Source: Anaerostipes sp.
GTDB taxonomy: Bacteria; Bacillota; Clostridia; Lachnospirales; Lachnospiraceae
Assembly (NCBI RefSeq): GCF_018381315.1
Contig: NZ_JAGZSD010000006.1
Location: 62,001-126,000, forward strand
DNA: 64,000 bases
Reading direction: 5' to 3'
The position numbers and the translations under genes are program-made. The notes under the pieces were generated by a model. It was given only the letters and a program-made list of their open reading frames with translations. It made no database searches and had not been told where the DNA came from. Every line of letters starts with the position of its first letter. The stretch's first letter is position 1. This document shows, piece after piece, positions 15,813 to 23,362 of the stretch.

Positions 15813-16754
15813 ATGGCAAAAAAAACTATAGGTGACTGTGCATTGTGTAGAAAGAAAAATGTTGAGTTAATGCAAAGTCACATTATTCCGAAGGCGATAT
15901 ATAAGCGAACAAAAACTTATGAGAATTCTCGTTTTCGAGATTTCTATGAACCGCAAAAAATCTATCAAGATGGCGAAAAAAAGCCAATGCTTTGTCACGA
16001 ATGCGAGGAATTTTTTAGCTGGTATGAAACAAAGTTTTCAAATCTGTTTTTAGATAAATATTTAGCTGAACCAAATGATATGTTACCAAATGTTACAGCA
16101 GAAATAAATTTTTATATTCTTACAGTGGCGTGGAGAATATTGTATGATGATTTATATGTATACAACTCTTTTTCTAATGATATTGAGAGAGATTGTTTAG
16201 AAGAATATGAAAGCAAACTTGGAAAATCCATTTATGAGAAATATATTGAAGAAAATCCAACGGAGGTAAATACAAGGACTGTAATAGAGGAACCAAATCT
16301 GTGTGGTAAATGTTTTGGAGAAATTATAGCTGAAATTGAGAAATGGAAGAAAAGTAATTCTCCAGAGGATATGTCTGAGATAAAGAATTATATATACAGG
16401 TTGAGCGATTTAGGATTTACTGATGCAGTAACTCAGCTTTTTGACTCGATGATTTTTGGATATTCATTCTATGATGCCACACGAACAAAATACTATATTA
16501 TTTCCGGATATAAGGGGCTGATTATTACAACAGTCTTTCTAAGAAAAAGAAGTATTCTGATTACTGATGATAAGAAATTGTTGAGAAAAACTTGTAAATC
16601 AGAAAAGATAATCAAGGAAGACATAGCTAAGGAAATTACTTATTTGCTTTTAGAGATGGGTAGTAAGTATCCTGAAGTTCAAGAAAAATTAGATAAAAAT
16701 AGTCTGAGAGAAAAAATTGAAAAGCGATATGAAGGTAAACAAAAATTAAAATAA
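15813..16754 (+). CDS. HNH-like zinc-binding protein of unknown function
   Basis: 313 residues, AT-rich coding sequence unlike the core genes. The N-terminus has C9-x2-C12 (CALC), then SHIIPK with His23, then C61-H-E-C64-E. This C-C...H...C-C layout matches HNH/His-Me-finger nucleases with a structural zinc, and SHIIP is the usual beta-beta-alpha entry motif. The remaining 240 residues are helical and unassigned, with a lysine-rich end. There is a TAGGAG box. It is divergent from the permuted-tRNA unit with about 130 bases between their promoter regions, and next to a decayed DUF1016 nuclease gene, a neighbourhood like that of defence genes. A nuclease or anti-phage role is inference. Confidence 0.6.
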   Translation: MAKKTIGDCALCRKKNVELMQSHIIPKAIYKRTKTYENSRFRDFYEPQKIYQDGEKKPMLCHECEEFFSWYETKFSNLFLDKYLAEPNDMLPNVTAEINFYILTVAWRILYDDLYVYNSFSNDIERDCLEEYESKLGKSIYEKYIEENPTEVNTRTVIEEPNLCGKCFGEIIAEIEKWKKSNSPEDMSEIKNYIYRLSDLGFTDAVTQLFDSMIFGYSFYDATRTKYYIISGYKGLIITTVFLRKRSILITDDKKLLRKTCKSEKIIKEDIAKEITYLLLEMGSKYPEVQEKLDKNSLREKIEKRYEGKQKLK

Positions 16755-16844
16755 AATATAAGTACATAGCCAAGAGATTGCCTTTTAATCGTAAATCCTT
16801 CGACTTATTTTATTTTTGAAGCTGATTTGATTGAATGAGAACAT

Positions 16845-17372
16845 ATTAAAAGCAGAATCAGAAAGAGTCAGACAAAGGCTTCTGTTAGGGTAAATTACGA
16901 AATTCTTGATTTATATTGGAATCTGGGCAAAGATATATAGTTAGCAAATAAAAAGACCGCTAAGTGGGGCGATGGTTTTCTTGCCACTATGAGTAAAGAC
17001 TTACGGAAGATCTTTCCCAATATATCAGGTTTTTCAGTCCAAAACTTGAAAAGTATACGCTATTGGTACAAGTTTTATAACATTGATGAAAATGGCTTAC
17101 AAGCTGTAAGCTAAATAGAGTTGATTGAAAAAATAGAAAAAATATTCCATGGGACACAACTAGCGGATTGTTTATAAGTGCCATAGCATAGAGGAAGCCT
17201 TGTTTTATCTGCAAAAGACAATGGATAATGGATGGAGCAGAAGTGTTTTAGAACATCAGATTGATGGCGGTTTATATGAAAGACAAGGTAAGGCGATTAA
17301 CAATTTTCAATTAAAGCTGCCAGAGCAACAATCTGATTTGGCAGAGCAGACATTGAAAATTGCTTGGATTCT
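16845..17372 (+). pseudogene. Degraded DUF1016 (YhcG-type) nuclease gene
   Basis: Pieces of one protein lie in order but are broken by stops and frameshifts. First is VNYEILDLYWNLGKDI followed by a stop, then KWGDGFLATMSKDLRKIFP and SVQNLKSIRYWYKFY, a stop, then DNGWSRSVLEHQIDGGLYERQGKAI and NNFQLKLPEQQSDLAEQTLK. These are the hallmark segments of DUF1016 proteins (an N-terminal helical domain and a PDDEXK nuclease domain), which often accompany type I restriction systems. The PDDEXK half is missing after AEQTLK, where unrelated sequence begins. Not expected to make a working protein. Confidence 0.8.
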
Positions 17373-17496
17373 AAATAAAATATATGATATAGTTTGCTTT
17401 ATTTCTCCTAGTGAAATTAAGGAACAAGGCTAAGCCGATATAACTTAGGGCAGTTCTTGACGGAATGAACGCTGTTAATAGTATCATGATATGAAT

Positions 17497-17530
17497 GAGG
17501 ACTTGAGAGGTTATAATCTTTCAGGTCCTC
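17497..17530 (+). terminator. Terminator-like hairpin among gene remnants
   Basis: GAGGACTTGA (17497-17506) pairs with TCAGGTCCTC (17521-17530); only a short T-rich tail follows. Confidence 0.4.
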
Positions 17531-17592
17531 TTGTTAATTACTGGACATTATGTTTGAGGTAGAAACTTCCTTTTTCTAATTTTTCACAAAAG

Positions 17593-17763
17593 CTGTAACA
17601 GGAAACAGCGGTTAGCGTGGTACATGATGTGGGTGAAAAGGAAATTAAGAAAGTAGTTAAAGAGAACCAATGGGAATTTAAAGACCTTTATCCTAGTGCA
17701 ATTCGGCATACGTTTTGTATCAGGTATTATTTGAAGATGAGATTGCAAAGTTTGGTAACATGA
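17593..17763 (+). pseudogene. Tyrosine recombinase (integrase) remnant
   Basis: An open stretch of about 56 codons reads ETAVSVVHDVGEKEI, KKVVKENQWEFKDLYPSA, IRHTFCIRYYL and then a stop. The PSAIRHTFCIRY segment matches the catalytic (H/x)-x-x-R box of tyrosine integrases (typically PHxLRHTFCTR) of conjugative elements. Neither the upstream catalytic Arg region nor the final Tyr is present, so only a fragment survives. Confidence 0.6.
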
Positions 17764-17925
17764 GTGAGGAAAGTAAGGTACAGAAAAACGAAAAATCTGC
17801 CTAATGTGCATAAAGAAGTACCCAATATAGATGAAATAGAGAAGTATTTGCTTATTCTTTAAAATAGAAAGGGAATGCCGTGAATGTTAAGGGTATATTG
17901 CTAAAATTATATACCCTTAATTTTA

Positions 17926-18060
17926 GGGAAATTCCCATCGGATGACAGTCTGTTAAAAATGCTGTATCTGACCACAGCGGACATTACCAAAAAGTGGACA
18001 GCCCGCCGTCAAGACTGTGGTCAGATCCATTCCCAGTTGGAGATATATTTTGAAAAAGAC
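17926..18060 (+). mobile_element. IS256-family transposase, C-terminal remnant
   Basis: FPSDDSLLKMLYLTTADITKKW followed by the RQDCGQIHSQLEIYF segment is the conserved C-terminal end of IS256-family (Mutator-like) transposases. The DDE catalytic core is absent upstream and the frame runs into unrelated sequence after about 18,060. The remnant abuts the truncated end of the ABC transporter pseudogene, so insertion of this element may have caused that truncation. Confidence 0.8.
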
Positions 18061-18185
18061 TGGAAAATCGAAGCATATAAAAGACATCTGATTTCAGTTT
18101 TTTCTGTTTACACAAAACTTGAAACACTCTCCGACCATATATTAAACCAGGGATTGAAAATATCATAGAAGATCAGTATTTTATT

Positions 18186-19396
18186 TCAATTTTCCGTAAT
18201 ACATATCGCTTTTATCAGCGATGATTTTCCACAGCCGCTCGGACCGGCAATCCCCAAAAATGAACCTTTTTCAATTGACAAGTCTATATTTTTTAATATG
18301 TTTTTCTCATGATTGTAAGAAAAATTTAGATTATGAAGGTGAACGATATACGGACAGTCAACTTGATTTTGCGTATTGCTTAAAATACCGGAATAAGAAA
18401 AATCGCAAGGGATATCTGTCATTTTGAAAAAATCTCCTGCTAAAATCAAACTCTCTGAAAGTTCATCTAATATTCTATGTAGTTCCTGTAATGGTTTGAT
18501 AAGCTGTGAAAAACAAAGATACGATGTCAATACAGCCCCAACACTAATCTTACCTTGTGTTGCTAAATATGCTGAAGTACCAATCATCAGAACAGTAAAA
18601 AAGATTTCGTTCATGAATTTTAAAGTATCATATTTCGCCATTTGCAAATGGTGTTTCATTTCTTTCCGTCTCAGATATTCTGATTTAGTGTTAAATCTTT
18701 TTTCCTCTAACGTATTGCTGTCTGTCATTCGGATAACTTCTATTCCGTTAAGCAGTTCAACAATTGCCCCGTCCATATTTGATTTTGTTTCCAATAATTC
18801 TATCCGAATTCCTTTTTGTGTACTAATTTGTCTAAAAACAATTACGATTCCGATAGGAACAACCAGAAGCATTAGCATTGCTAAACTTGCCGGCAATGTA
18901 GTGAAAATGACAACAATTGCTGCGGCACTATTGAAGACAGCCGGGGCTAAATCCATAAAAATAAGTTTTTCAAGTTTCACGGTGCCCTCTAAACACCGAT
19001 TTAATTTGCCATGAATATTTCCTGTCATGTGTTCCCTGAAATAGGTCAGAGGTGCTTTGAGCAATGAGGCGATAACCATTCCTCTTGCTTTTTTTCAGTT
19101 TTCGTTGCTATATCTTCAACGAGGATTCTCCACAATATTTTTATAAGTTCATTTATAATGTTGACAATCATAATGATAAGCAGGATTGGAATGATTTTAT
19201 AAAAATAAAGTTCGGTCTGAGAAAGTATGTCATCTGTTAACCAGCCGATTGCTTTGGGAGTGATTTGAGTTAATATCGAGGATATAATCATAATAAACAC
19301 TATGATTATAAAAGTTATTGTTTGTTTCCAATCCAGTAAACTATATACTTTTTTTAATATTTGTTGTGTTTTCACTCTTGTCACCTCCGTTATCAT
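18186..19396 (-). pseudogene. ABC exporter (membrane plus ATPase) gene, frameshifted and 3'-truncated
   Basis: The 5' part (19396-19046) encodes 5-6 hydrophobic residues blocks of an exporter membrane domain ending at IATKTEKK; the rest continues in another frame from KARGMVIASLLKAPLTYFREHMTGNI. The shift sits at a run of seven A (plus strand T run near 19,087-19,095). The second part completes the membrane domain and begins the ATPase (LNFSYNHEKNILKNI, Walker A GPSGCGKSS) but ends 10 residues later, without signature motif or Walker B. It would have been a peptide or drug exporter half-transporter. A sequencing error at the A run cannot be ruled out, but the missing ATPase end is real. Confidence 0.85.
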
Positions 19397-19447
19397 GAAT
19401 TAAACAAGGTATCTGTAATAAGATTTCCCTATCTTCCTTTCATCATA

Positions 19448-19684
19448 TCAGTAAAGTCCCAAAAAAAATTCATCTAGATCAGCATCAAAAATGGTTTTCA
19501 ATGCAATTAATTCACTGACTTTAATATTCATTCTATTTGTCTCGATTTTTGCATAGGTGCTCTTGGAAATTTCAATCCCAATAAGCTGTAATTGTGCGAC
19601 TGTTTGTTCTTGTGTTAAACCTGCATTATTTCTTAAGCGTTGAATATTCTCACCAATATCCATATCTGGTCTGATTTTTTGCAT
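19448..19684 (-). CDS. XRE-family helix-turn-helix regulator
   Basis: 78 residues from the ATG at 19684, which follows a GGGAGGA box; an upstream TTG would place the box inside the gene. A single Cro/CI-type HTH covers most of the protein: IGENIQRLRNNAGLTQEQTVAQL, then ISKSTYAKIETNRMNIKVSELIALKTIF. The end, DADLDEFFLGLY, is typical of small chromosomal XRE regulators. It lies just upstream of, and in the same direction as, the broken ABC exporter gene and may have regulated it. Confidence 0.85.
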   Translation of the reverse strand: MQKIRPDMDIGENIQRLRNNAGLTQEQTVAQLQLIGIEISKSTYAKIETNRMNIKVSELIALKTIFDADLDEFFLGLY

Positions 19685-19906
19685 GTGTAGTCCTCCCAAT
19701 AATTCGTAATAAAGAAACTTAATATTGATTTTAATTAGTATTTTGATTATAATGTTTCGTTATTAAGAAGGAAAGACAGAACACAAACTTTCTGAGAGTG
19801 CTTGTAGTGGGCAAGGAGGAAATATAGCATAAGTGATGTAATGTGATAAAATGTGTGTTAAGATTAGTGAAAGAGGAACAGGAAATCAGACTCCACAGGA
19901 AAGGAA

Positions 19907-20104
19907 ATGGAGGATTTCCACAGAACCCTGAATAAATGCGGCATAGCACATCCTGCATTTGAAGTAGAGGATGTTGAAGTGGCATTACAGCTTTTGCTTG
20001 AAAAAGGCGGTAAACAAATTGGAGAAGTGGTAAAGACAGCGGTCTTTGTATATGCAGCAGACTGTGAAGGAAATATTATTGAGATGCAAAGCTGGTCAAA
20101 ATAG
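19907..20104 (+). pseudogene. VOC (glyoxalase-like) protein, C-terminal remnant
   Basis: 65 codons with GIAHPAFEVEDVEVALQLLLEKGG and VYAADCEGNIIEMQSWS, the second half of a vicinal-oxygen-chelate fold with the metal-ligand Glu near the end (NIIEMQ). In-frame stops directly upstream remove the first half, so this is a truncated gene rather than a normal 125-residue VOC protein. Confidence 0.65.
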
Positions 20105-20140
20105 GTCTTATGAACAGTTAACGGTATGTGGCTGACCGAG
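20103..20140 (+). repeat. Diverged spacer repeat, copy 1
   Basis: TTATGAACAGTTAACGGTAT, then GTGGCTGACCGAGGA, resembles the spacer at about 22,020-22,055 (23 of 35 positions identical, with most differences transitions). It lies directly after the VOC remnant. Confidence 0.35.
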
Positions 20141-20198
20141 GACAAGCCGGGGGTATTCACAAATCGAAAAAACTTGGTTTTTGAGAAAGAGGGATAGG

Positions 20199-20543
20199 AT
20201 GGGCAGCTTACGTAATATTTTTATTGCTATATCAATGGGAATAGCAGTTGGTGTCGTAATTGGCGGTTTGAAATCTATATTTCGCAAGAAAACACCTTCA
20301 CAAGAACAAATAGAATTTATGCGAAGATTAATAAATAGATTTGCAATTATATTAAAATACAGTACGATTAGTCTGCTTGTGATCGGATTACTTTGGTGTA
20401 TTTACTTTCTCCTTTTAGGAATTACTGTTCCGGCACAAGCAGAATATGCAGATAATATGGCAGAATTAATAGTTTCCGTTTTAACCGTAATATCCATTAT
20501 ATTCGCCTTTGTTGAGTTTATAAGACCAAAAGATAAAAAGTAA
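20199..20543 (+). CDS. Small membrane protein of unknown function
   Basis: 114 residues from the ATG at 20199, which has an AGAGG box; a TTG 18 bases upstream is less likely. Three hydrophobic segments are visible: residues about 5-23 (IFIAISMGIAVGVVIGGL), 50-75 (YSTISLLVIGLLWCIYFLLLGI) and 85-106 (AELIVSVLTVISIIFAFVEFI). The loops and ends are Lys/Arg-rich. I do not recognise the family. It stands among single accessory genes. Confidence 0.6.
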   Translation: MGSLRNIFIAISMGIAVGVVIGGLKSIFRKKTPSQEQIEFMRRLINRFAIILKYSTISLLVIGLLWCIYFLLLGITVPAQAEYADNMAELIVSVLTVISIIFAFVEFIRPKDKK

Positions 20544-20589
20544 ACATCAGCCGAGAAGACTAGTTATATAAGAGAGGATGTGTGATTCG

Positions 20590-20952
20590 ATGATAACAGG
20601 ATACTATTGCACGAATATTTTTACTAAGCAGGCAAAAGAACTTATTGAGTTTTATAGAGAAATATTAGAAATACCCTTTATTAAGACTGATGTGGACGAA
20701 TCAAATGGGGTTTATCTTGGCTTTTTAGAAAATGCACCCACTCTTTGTATATGGGATTGTAAAGTATTCGATGCACAGCCAACGGGACATCAATCATTTG
20801 TTTTTCAAACAGACAATCTGGACTTAACTATGGAATGTCTGAAGAAAAAAGGGGCTGCCCTGTCTGAAGCCATTCGATATGATTGGGGAACTTATGAAGT
20901 ACGATTAAATGATATTGATGGCAACGAAATAGTAATAACTGAGTTTATATAA
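20590..20952 (+). CDS. VOC family (glyoxalase/bleomycin-resistance-like) protein
   Basis: 120 residues from the ATG at 20590; an ATG 12 bases earlier overlaps the GAGAGG box. Two beta-alpha-beta-beta-beta modules typical of the VOC fold: YYCTNIFTKQAKELIEFYREIL with VYLGFLENAP, then GHQSFVFQTDNLDLTMECLKKKGA with RLNDIDGNEIVITEF. The Glu in NEIVITE is a candidate metal ligand. Proteins of this type act in aldehyde detoxification, antibiotic binding or unknown reactions; the substrate cannot be told. Confidence 0.75.
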   Translation: MITGYYCTNIFTKQAKELIEFYREILEIPFIKTDVDESNGVYLGFLENAPTLCIWDCKVFDAQPTGHQSFVFQTDNLDLTMECLKKKGAALSEAIRYDWGTYEVRLNDIDGNEIVITEFI

Positions 20953-21018
20953 TTTACAAAAGCCAGTTTATATTGATGCAGAGAGTAATAAAAATTAGAA
21001 TTTATGAAGGAGGCTGTC

Positions 21019-21432
21019 ATGCTTGATATAATACCTGATGCAGAACAAATGACAACTTTAGTTGGAAAATCTTTGTATGAAATATGGAATAAATTGTGTG
21101 CTCTAATTGACGGAAAATATGACATGGATCGTTTGTGGAATAAAGGCGGTAAAGCATGGACATATGAATATAAATACCGTCGTGGAGGAAAAACTCTATG
21201 TGCATTATATGCAAGAGAGAACTGTATAGGATTTATGATCATTTTAGGAAAAGATGAACGCTTAAAATTTGAAAAAGATAGAGAAAATTACTCAAAGGAA
21301 GTTCAAAGAATTTATGATGAAACTCAAACTTATCATGATGGGAAATGGATGATGTTTGAGCCGACAGACACTTCTTTGTTTGATGATTTTATCAGGCTGT
21401 TGAGAATTAAAAGAAAACCAAACAAAAAATAG
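21019..21432 (+). CDS. DUF3788 family protein
   Basis: 137 residues from the ATG at 21019 (AAGGAGG box at 21007-21013). Pattern: LVGKSLYEIWNKLCALIDGKYDMDRLWNKGGKAWTYEYKYRRGGKTLCALYAREN followed by GFMIILGKDERLKFE and DGKWMMFEP near the end. This is the DUF3788 fold of about 140 residues common in Clostridia and Bacteroidetes. Function unknown; the fold is thought to bind small molecules (inference). Neighbours are other small stand-alone genes. Confidence 0.75.
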   Translation: MLDIIPDAEQMTTLVGKSLYEIWNKLCALIDGKYDMDRLWNKGGKAWTYEYKYRRGGKTLCALYARENCIGFMIILGKDERLKFEKDRENYSKEVQRIYDETQTYHDGKWMMFEPTDTSLFDDFIRLLRIKRKPNKK

Positions 21433-21473
21433 AAATAAATGGGTAAATTAGAATTTGAAAAAGGAGGGTTTTA

Positions 21474-21974
21474 ATGCAAAATATTTTTAAAATTGATGGT
21501 GAAGAACAATTTCTTAAAGGGTTAGAGTTATTAACTCTCAATGAACAATGGAATCTTAGGAAAGCATTAAGTTACTTTTGCATAGCAGCCGAGAAAGGGC
21601 ATAATGAAGCAATCTTCCAAGTTGGTTATTTATCTTTGTTTGGCATGCCCCAAATTGCACAAAATGTTTCAAAGGCAGTTGAATGTTTCAAAATATCAGC
21701 AGAGTCAGGATTAGTTATTGCCAAATACTATTTGGCTGAATGTTATCTTTCGGGAATGGGAATAGAAAAGAACGAAAAATTAGCCATTGAATTATTTCAA
21801 GAGACTTTAAAATTAGGTTATGTTTGGTCGGCTGATAGGTTAAGTGACATTTATAAATATGGAATTGGCATTCAAAACAATAAAGATAAAGCATTAGAGT
21901 ATAATAATTATGCAAGACAAGCAAAGCTACCATATGCGGAGATTAAGTATTTAGGTTTAATCACAGGTCGGTGA
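21474..21974 (+). CDS. Sel1-repeat protein
   Basis: 166 residues built from three to four tandem Sel1-like repeats of about 36 residues: ALSYFCIAAEKGHNEAIFQVGYLSLFG, AVECFKISAESGLVIAKYYLAECYLSGMGIEKNEKLAIELF, and YVWSADRLSDIYKYGIGIQNNKDKALEY. Sel1 repeats form helical solenoids for protein-protein contacts. No signal peptide. The GGAGGG box precedes the ATG. The partner is unknown. Confidence 0.8.
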   Translation: MQNIFKIDGEEQFLKGLELLTLNEQWNLRKALSYFCIAAEKGHNEAIFQVGYLSLFGMPQIAQNVSKAVECFKISAESGLVIAKYYLAECYLSGMGIEKNEKLAIELFQETLKLGYVWSADRLSDIYKYGIGIQNNKDKALEYNNYARQAKLPYAEIKYLGLITGR

Positions 21975-22019
21975 TACTTTTTAGTTATGCAATAAACTAC
22001 AAATCCCAGTTTTATGATG

Positions 22020-22056
22020 AGATCTATGGGCAGCTGACAGTATAAGGCTAGCCAAA
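22020..22056 (+). repeat. Diverged spacer repeat, copy 2
   Basis: CTATGGGCAGCTGACAGTAT followed by AAGGCTAGCCAAAGA, similar to copy 1 at 20,103-20,140. Both occupy the position between one accessory gene's stop and the next gene's ribosome binding site. Confidence 0.35.
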
Positions 22057-22078
22057 GATTAATAGGAGGAATTAATAT

Positions 22079-22537
22079 ATGCAAGACTTTTTTGAAGCTC
22101 TGTCCAGCGAAAGAAGAAATACAGCACTGCCTGAAGAGTTTGATTATTTTGGAAAACTTATCGGGAGTTGGAAAATCAACTATACTGAGAGTAACAACTC
22201 CCGCGAAATCAAAGGCGAATGGCATTTTTCATGGGTTCTTGAAGGAATGGCAATACAGGATGTCATCATCCTGCCTGATTATGAATACGGAACATCACTT
22301 CGCATCTATAATCCTGATACACATGCATGGGATGTAGCATATGGCTACACAGGAAAAATAATACGGCTTGAGGCAAGAAAACAAGACGGAATGATAGTTC
22401 TTACATATATTGATGATGAAAGAAGAAAGTGGGTTTTCGTCAAGATTGATGATAACAAATTTCATTGGCAGAATGTTACTGTCAAAGATGATGGAGAATG
22501 GCATATAAATGCGGAAATCTATGCTGAACGCATCTGA
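22079..22537 (+). CDS. DUF1579-like lipocalin-fold protein
   Basis: 152 residues rich in beta strands: FDYFGKLIGSWKINYTES, EIKGEWHFSWVLEGMAIQDVI, LRIYNPDTHAWDVAYGYTGKII and FHWQNVTVKDDGEWHINAEIYAER. The LIGSW...GEW....W.L.G....D pattern is that of DUF1579-like/lipocalin-type ligand-binding proteins. Cytosolic; ligand unknown. AGGAGG box at 22,063-22,068. Confidence 0.65.
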   Translation: MQDFFEALSSERRNTALPEEFDYFGKLIGSWKINYTESNNSREIKGEWHFSWVLEGMAIQDVIILPDYEYGTSLRIYNPDTHAWDVAYGYTGKIIRLEARKQDGMIVLTYIDDERRKWVFVKIDDNKFHWQNVTVKDDGEWHINAEIYAERI

Positions 22538-22564
22538 TAAGCATGATTTGAAAGGAGCAATAGG

Positions 22565-23029
22565 TTGAAATACACTTGTACGGTTATAGCAGTAGCAGAC
22601 ATCAATGCCGCAAGAAATTTTTATGAAGATTTGTTCGGACTAAAAATTTATCAGGATTACGGAATAAATATATCCTTTACCTGTGGCTTGTCTTTGCAGC
22701 AGGAGTTTCATTGGCTTGTTGGTTTGCCCAAAGAAAACATATTGAAAAAATCCAATAATATAGAAATATGCTTTGAGGAAGAAGATTTTGACGGCTTTTT
22801 AAATAAGCTGAAAAAGTATCCTGACATTGAGTATTTAGGAGAAGTCTTTGAGCATAACTGGGGACAGCGTGTTGTTAGATTTTATGATTTGGACGGGCAT
22901 ATCATAGAGGTTGGAGAAGATATGAAAATGGTAATAAACCGCTTTCTTGCCTCTGGTATGACTATGGAAGAAGTATCGGTAAAAATGGATGCGTCTGCTG
23001 AGGATTTAACAAAACTGCTGAACAGCTAG
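22565..23029 (+). CDS. VOC family glyoxalase-like protein
   Basis: 154 residues from a TTG start with an AAGGAGC box 9 bases upstream. The first VOC module is VIAVADINAARNFYEDLFGLKIYQDYG, the second includes IEICFEEEDFDGFLNKLKKY and VVRFYDLDGHIIEVGEDM, with His/Glu ligand candidates (DGHIIEVGE). The extra C-terminal 35 residues (MVINRFLASGMTMEEVSVKMDAS) form a small helical domain seen in several clostridial VOC proteins. Substrate unknown. Confidence 0.8.
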   Translation: MKYTCTVIAVADINAARNFYEDLFGLKIYQDYGINISFTCGLSLQQEFHWLVGLPKENILKKSNNIEICFEEEDFDGFLNKLKKYPDIEYLGEVFEHNWGQRVVRFYDLDGHIIEVGEDMKMVINRFLASGMTMEEVSVKMDASAEDLTKLLNS

Positions 23030-23032
23030 ATT

Positions 23033-23068
23033 CCGGTGTGTCCATGAAGTATTTCATTGACACCCGGA
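23033..23068. terminator. Hairpin between convergent genes
   Basis: CCGGTGTGTCCATGAA pairs imperfectly with TTTCATTGACACCCGG around a GTA loop, just after the VOC gene and overlapping the end of the yolD-like gene; a plausible shared terminator. Confidence 0.45.
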
Positions 23069-23362
23069 TATATGCCAGATGTCGTCAAAAGAAATTTCTT
23101 CTTTTCCCACAAAGATTTTACGAAACACCGTATCAATAAAGGACACCGTTCCCTCTGTTTCTGCATATACGTCTTTTTTGTAGTAAATAATATGCACCCG
23201 CATCCCCTTGCAGATGGTCTTTATTTCTTCATTCAGACGCCGGGCATCTTCTTCTGTCAATTCTCTTTTTGGCTCTGTTTCGCGTTCGATTTCCCGGAGC
23301 ATTTCATCATACCCCTTTAAAGCTGCGAACGGAAGAAACTGTCTTGCACGGTCAGCTTTCAT
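23054..23362 (-). CDS. YolD-like family protein
   Basis: 102 residues from the ATG at 23362, which overlaps the polymerase gene's end by 11 bases. The start MKADRARQFLPFAALKGYDEML and the charged segment REIERETEPKRELTEEDARRLNEEI are those of the YolD-like family, small proteins encoded beside Y-family polymerases in Firmicutes. They are thought to act as UmuD-like partners of the polymerase. It shares the SOS-type promoter of that gene. Confidence 0.88.
   Translation of the reverse strand: MKADRARQFLPFAALKGYDEMLREIERETEPKRELTEEDARRLNEEIKTICKGMRVHIIYYKKDVYAETEGTVSFIDTVFRKIFVGKEEISFDDIWHISGCQ

Noticed and set aside
17959..18168. 69-codon ORF as an independent gene
   Set aside because: It is the C-terminal end of an IS256 transposase read into unrelated sequence, not a complete gene.
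18424..19014. 196-codon plus-strand ORF opposite the ABC exporter
   Set aside because: Antisense shadow of the exporter pseudogene; no domain pattern.
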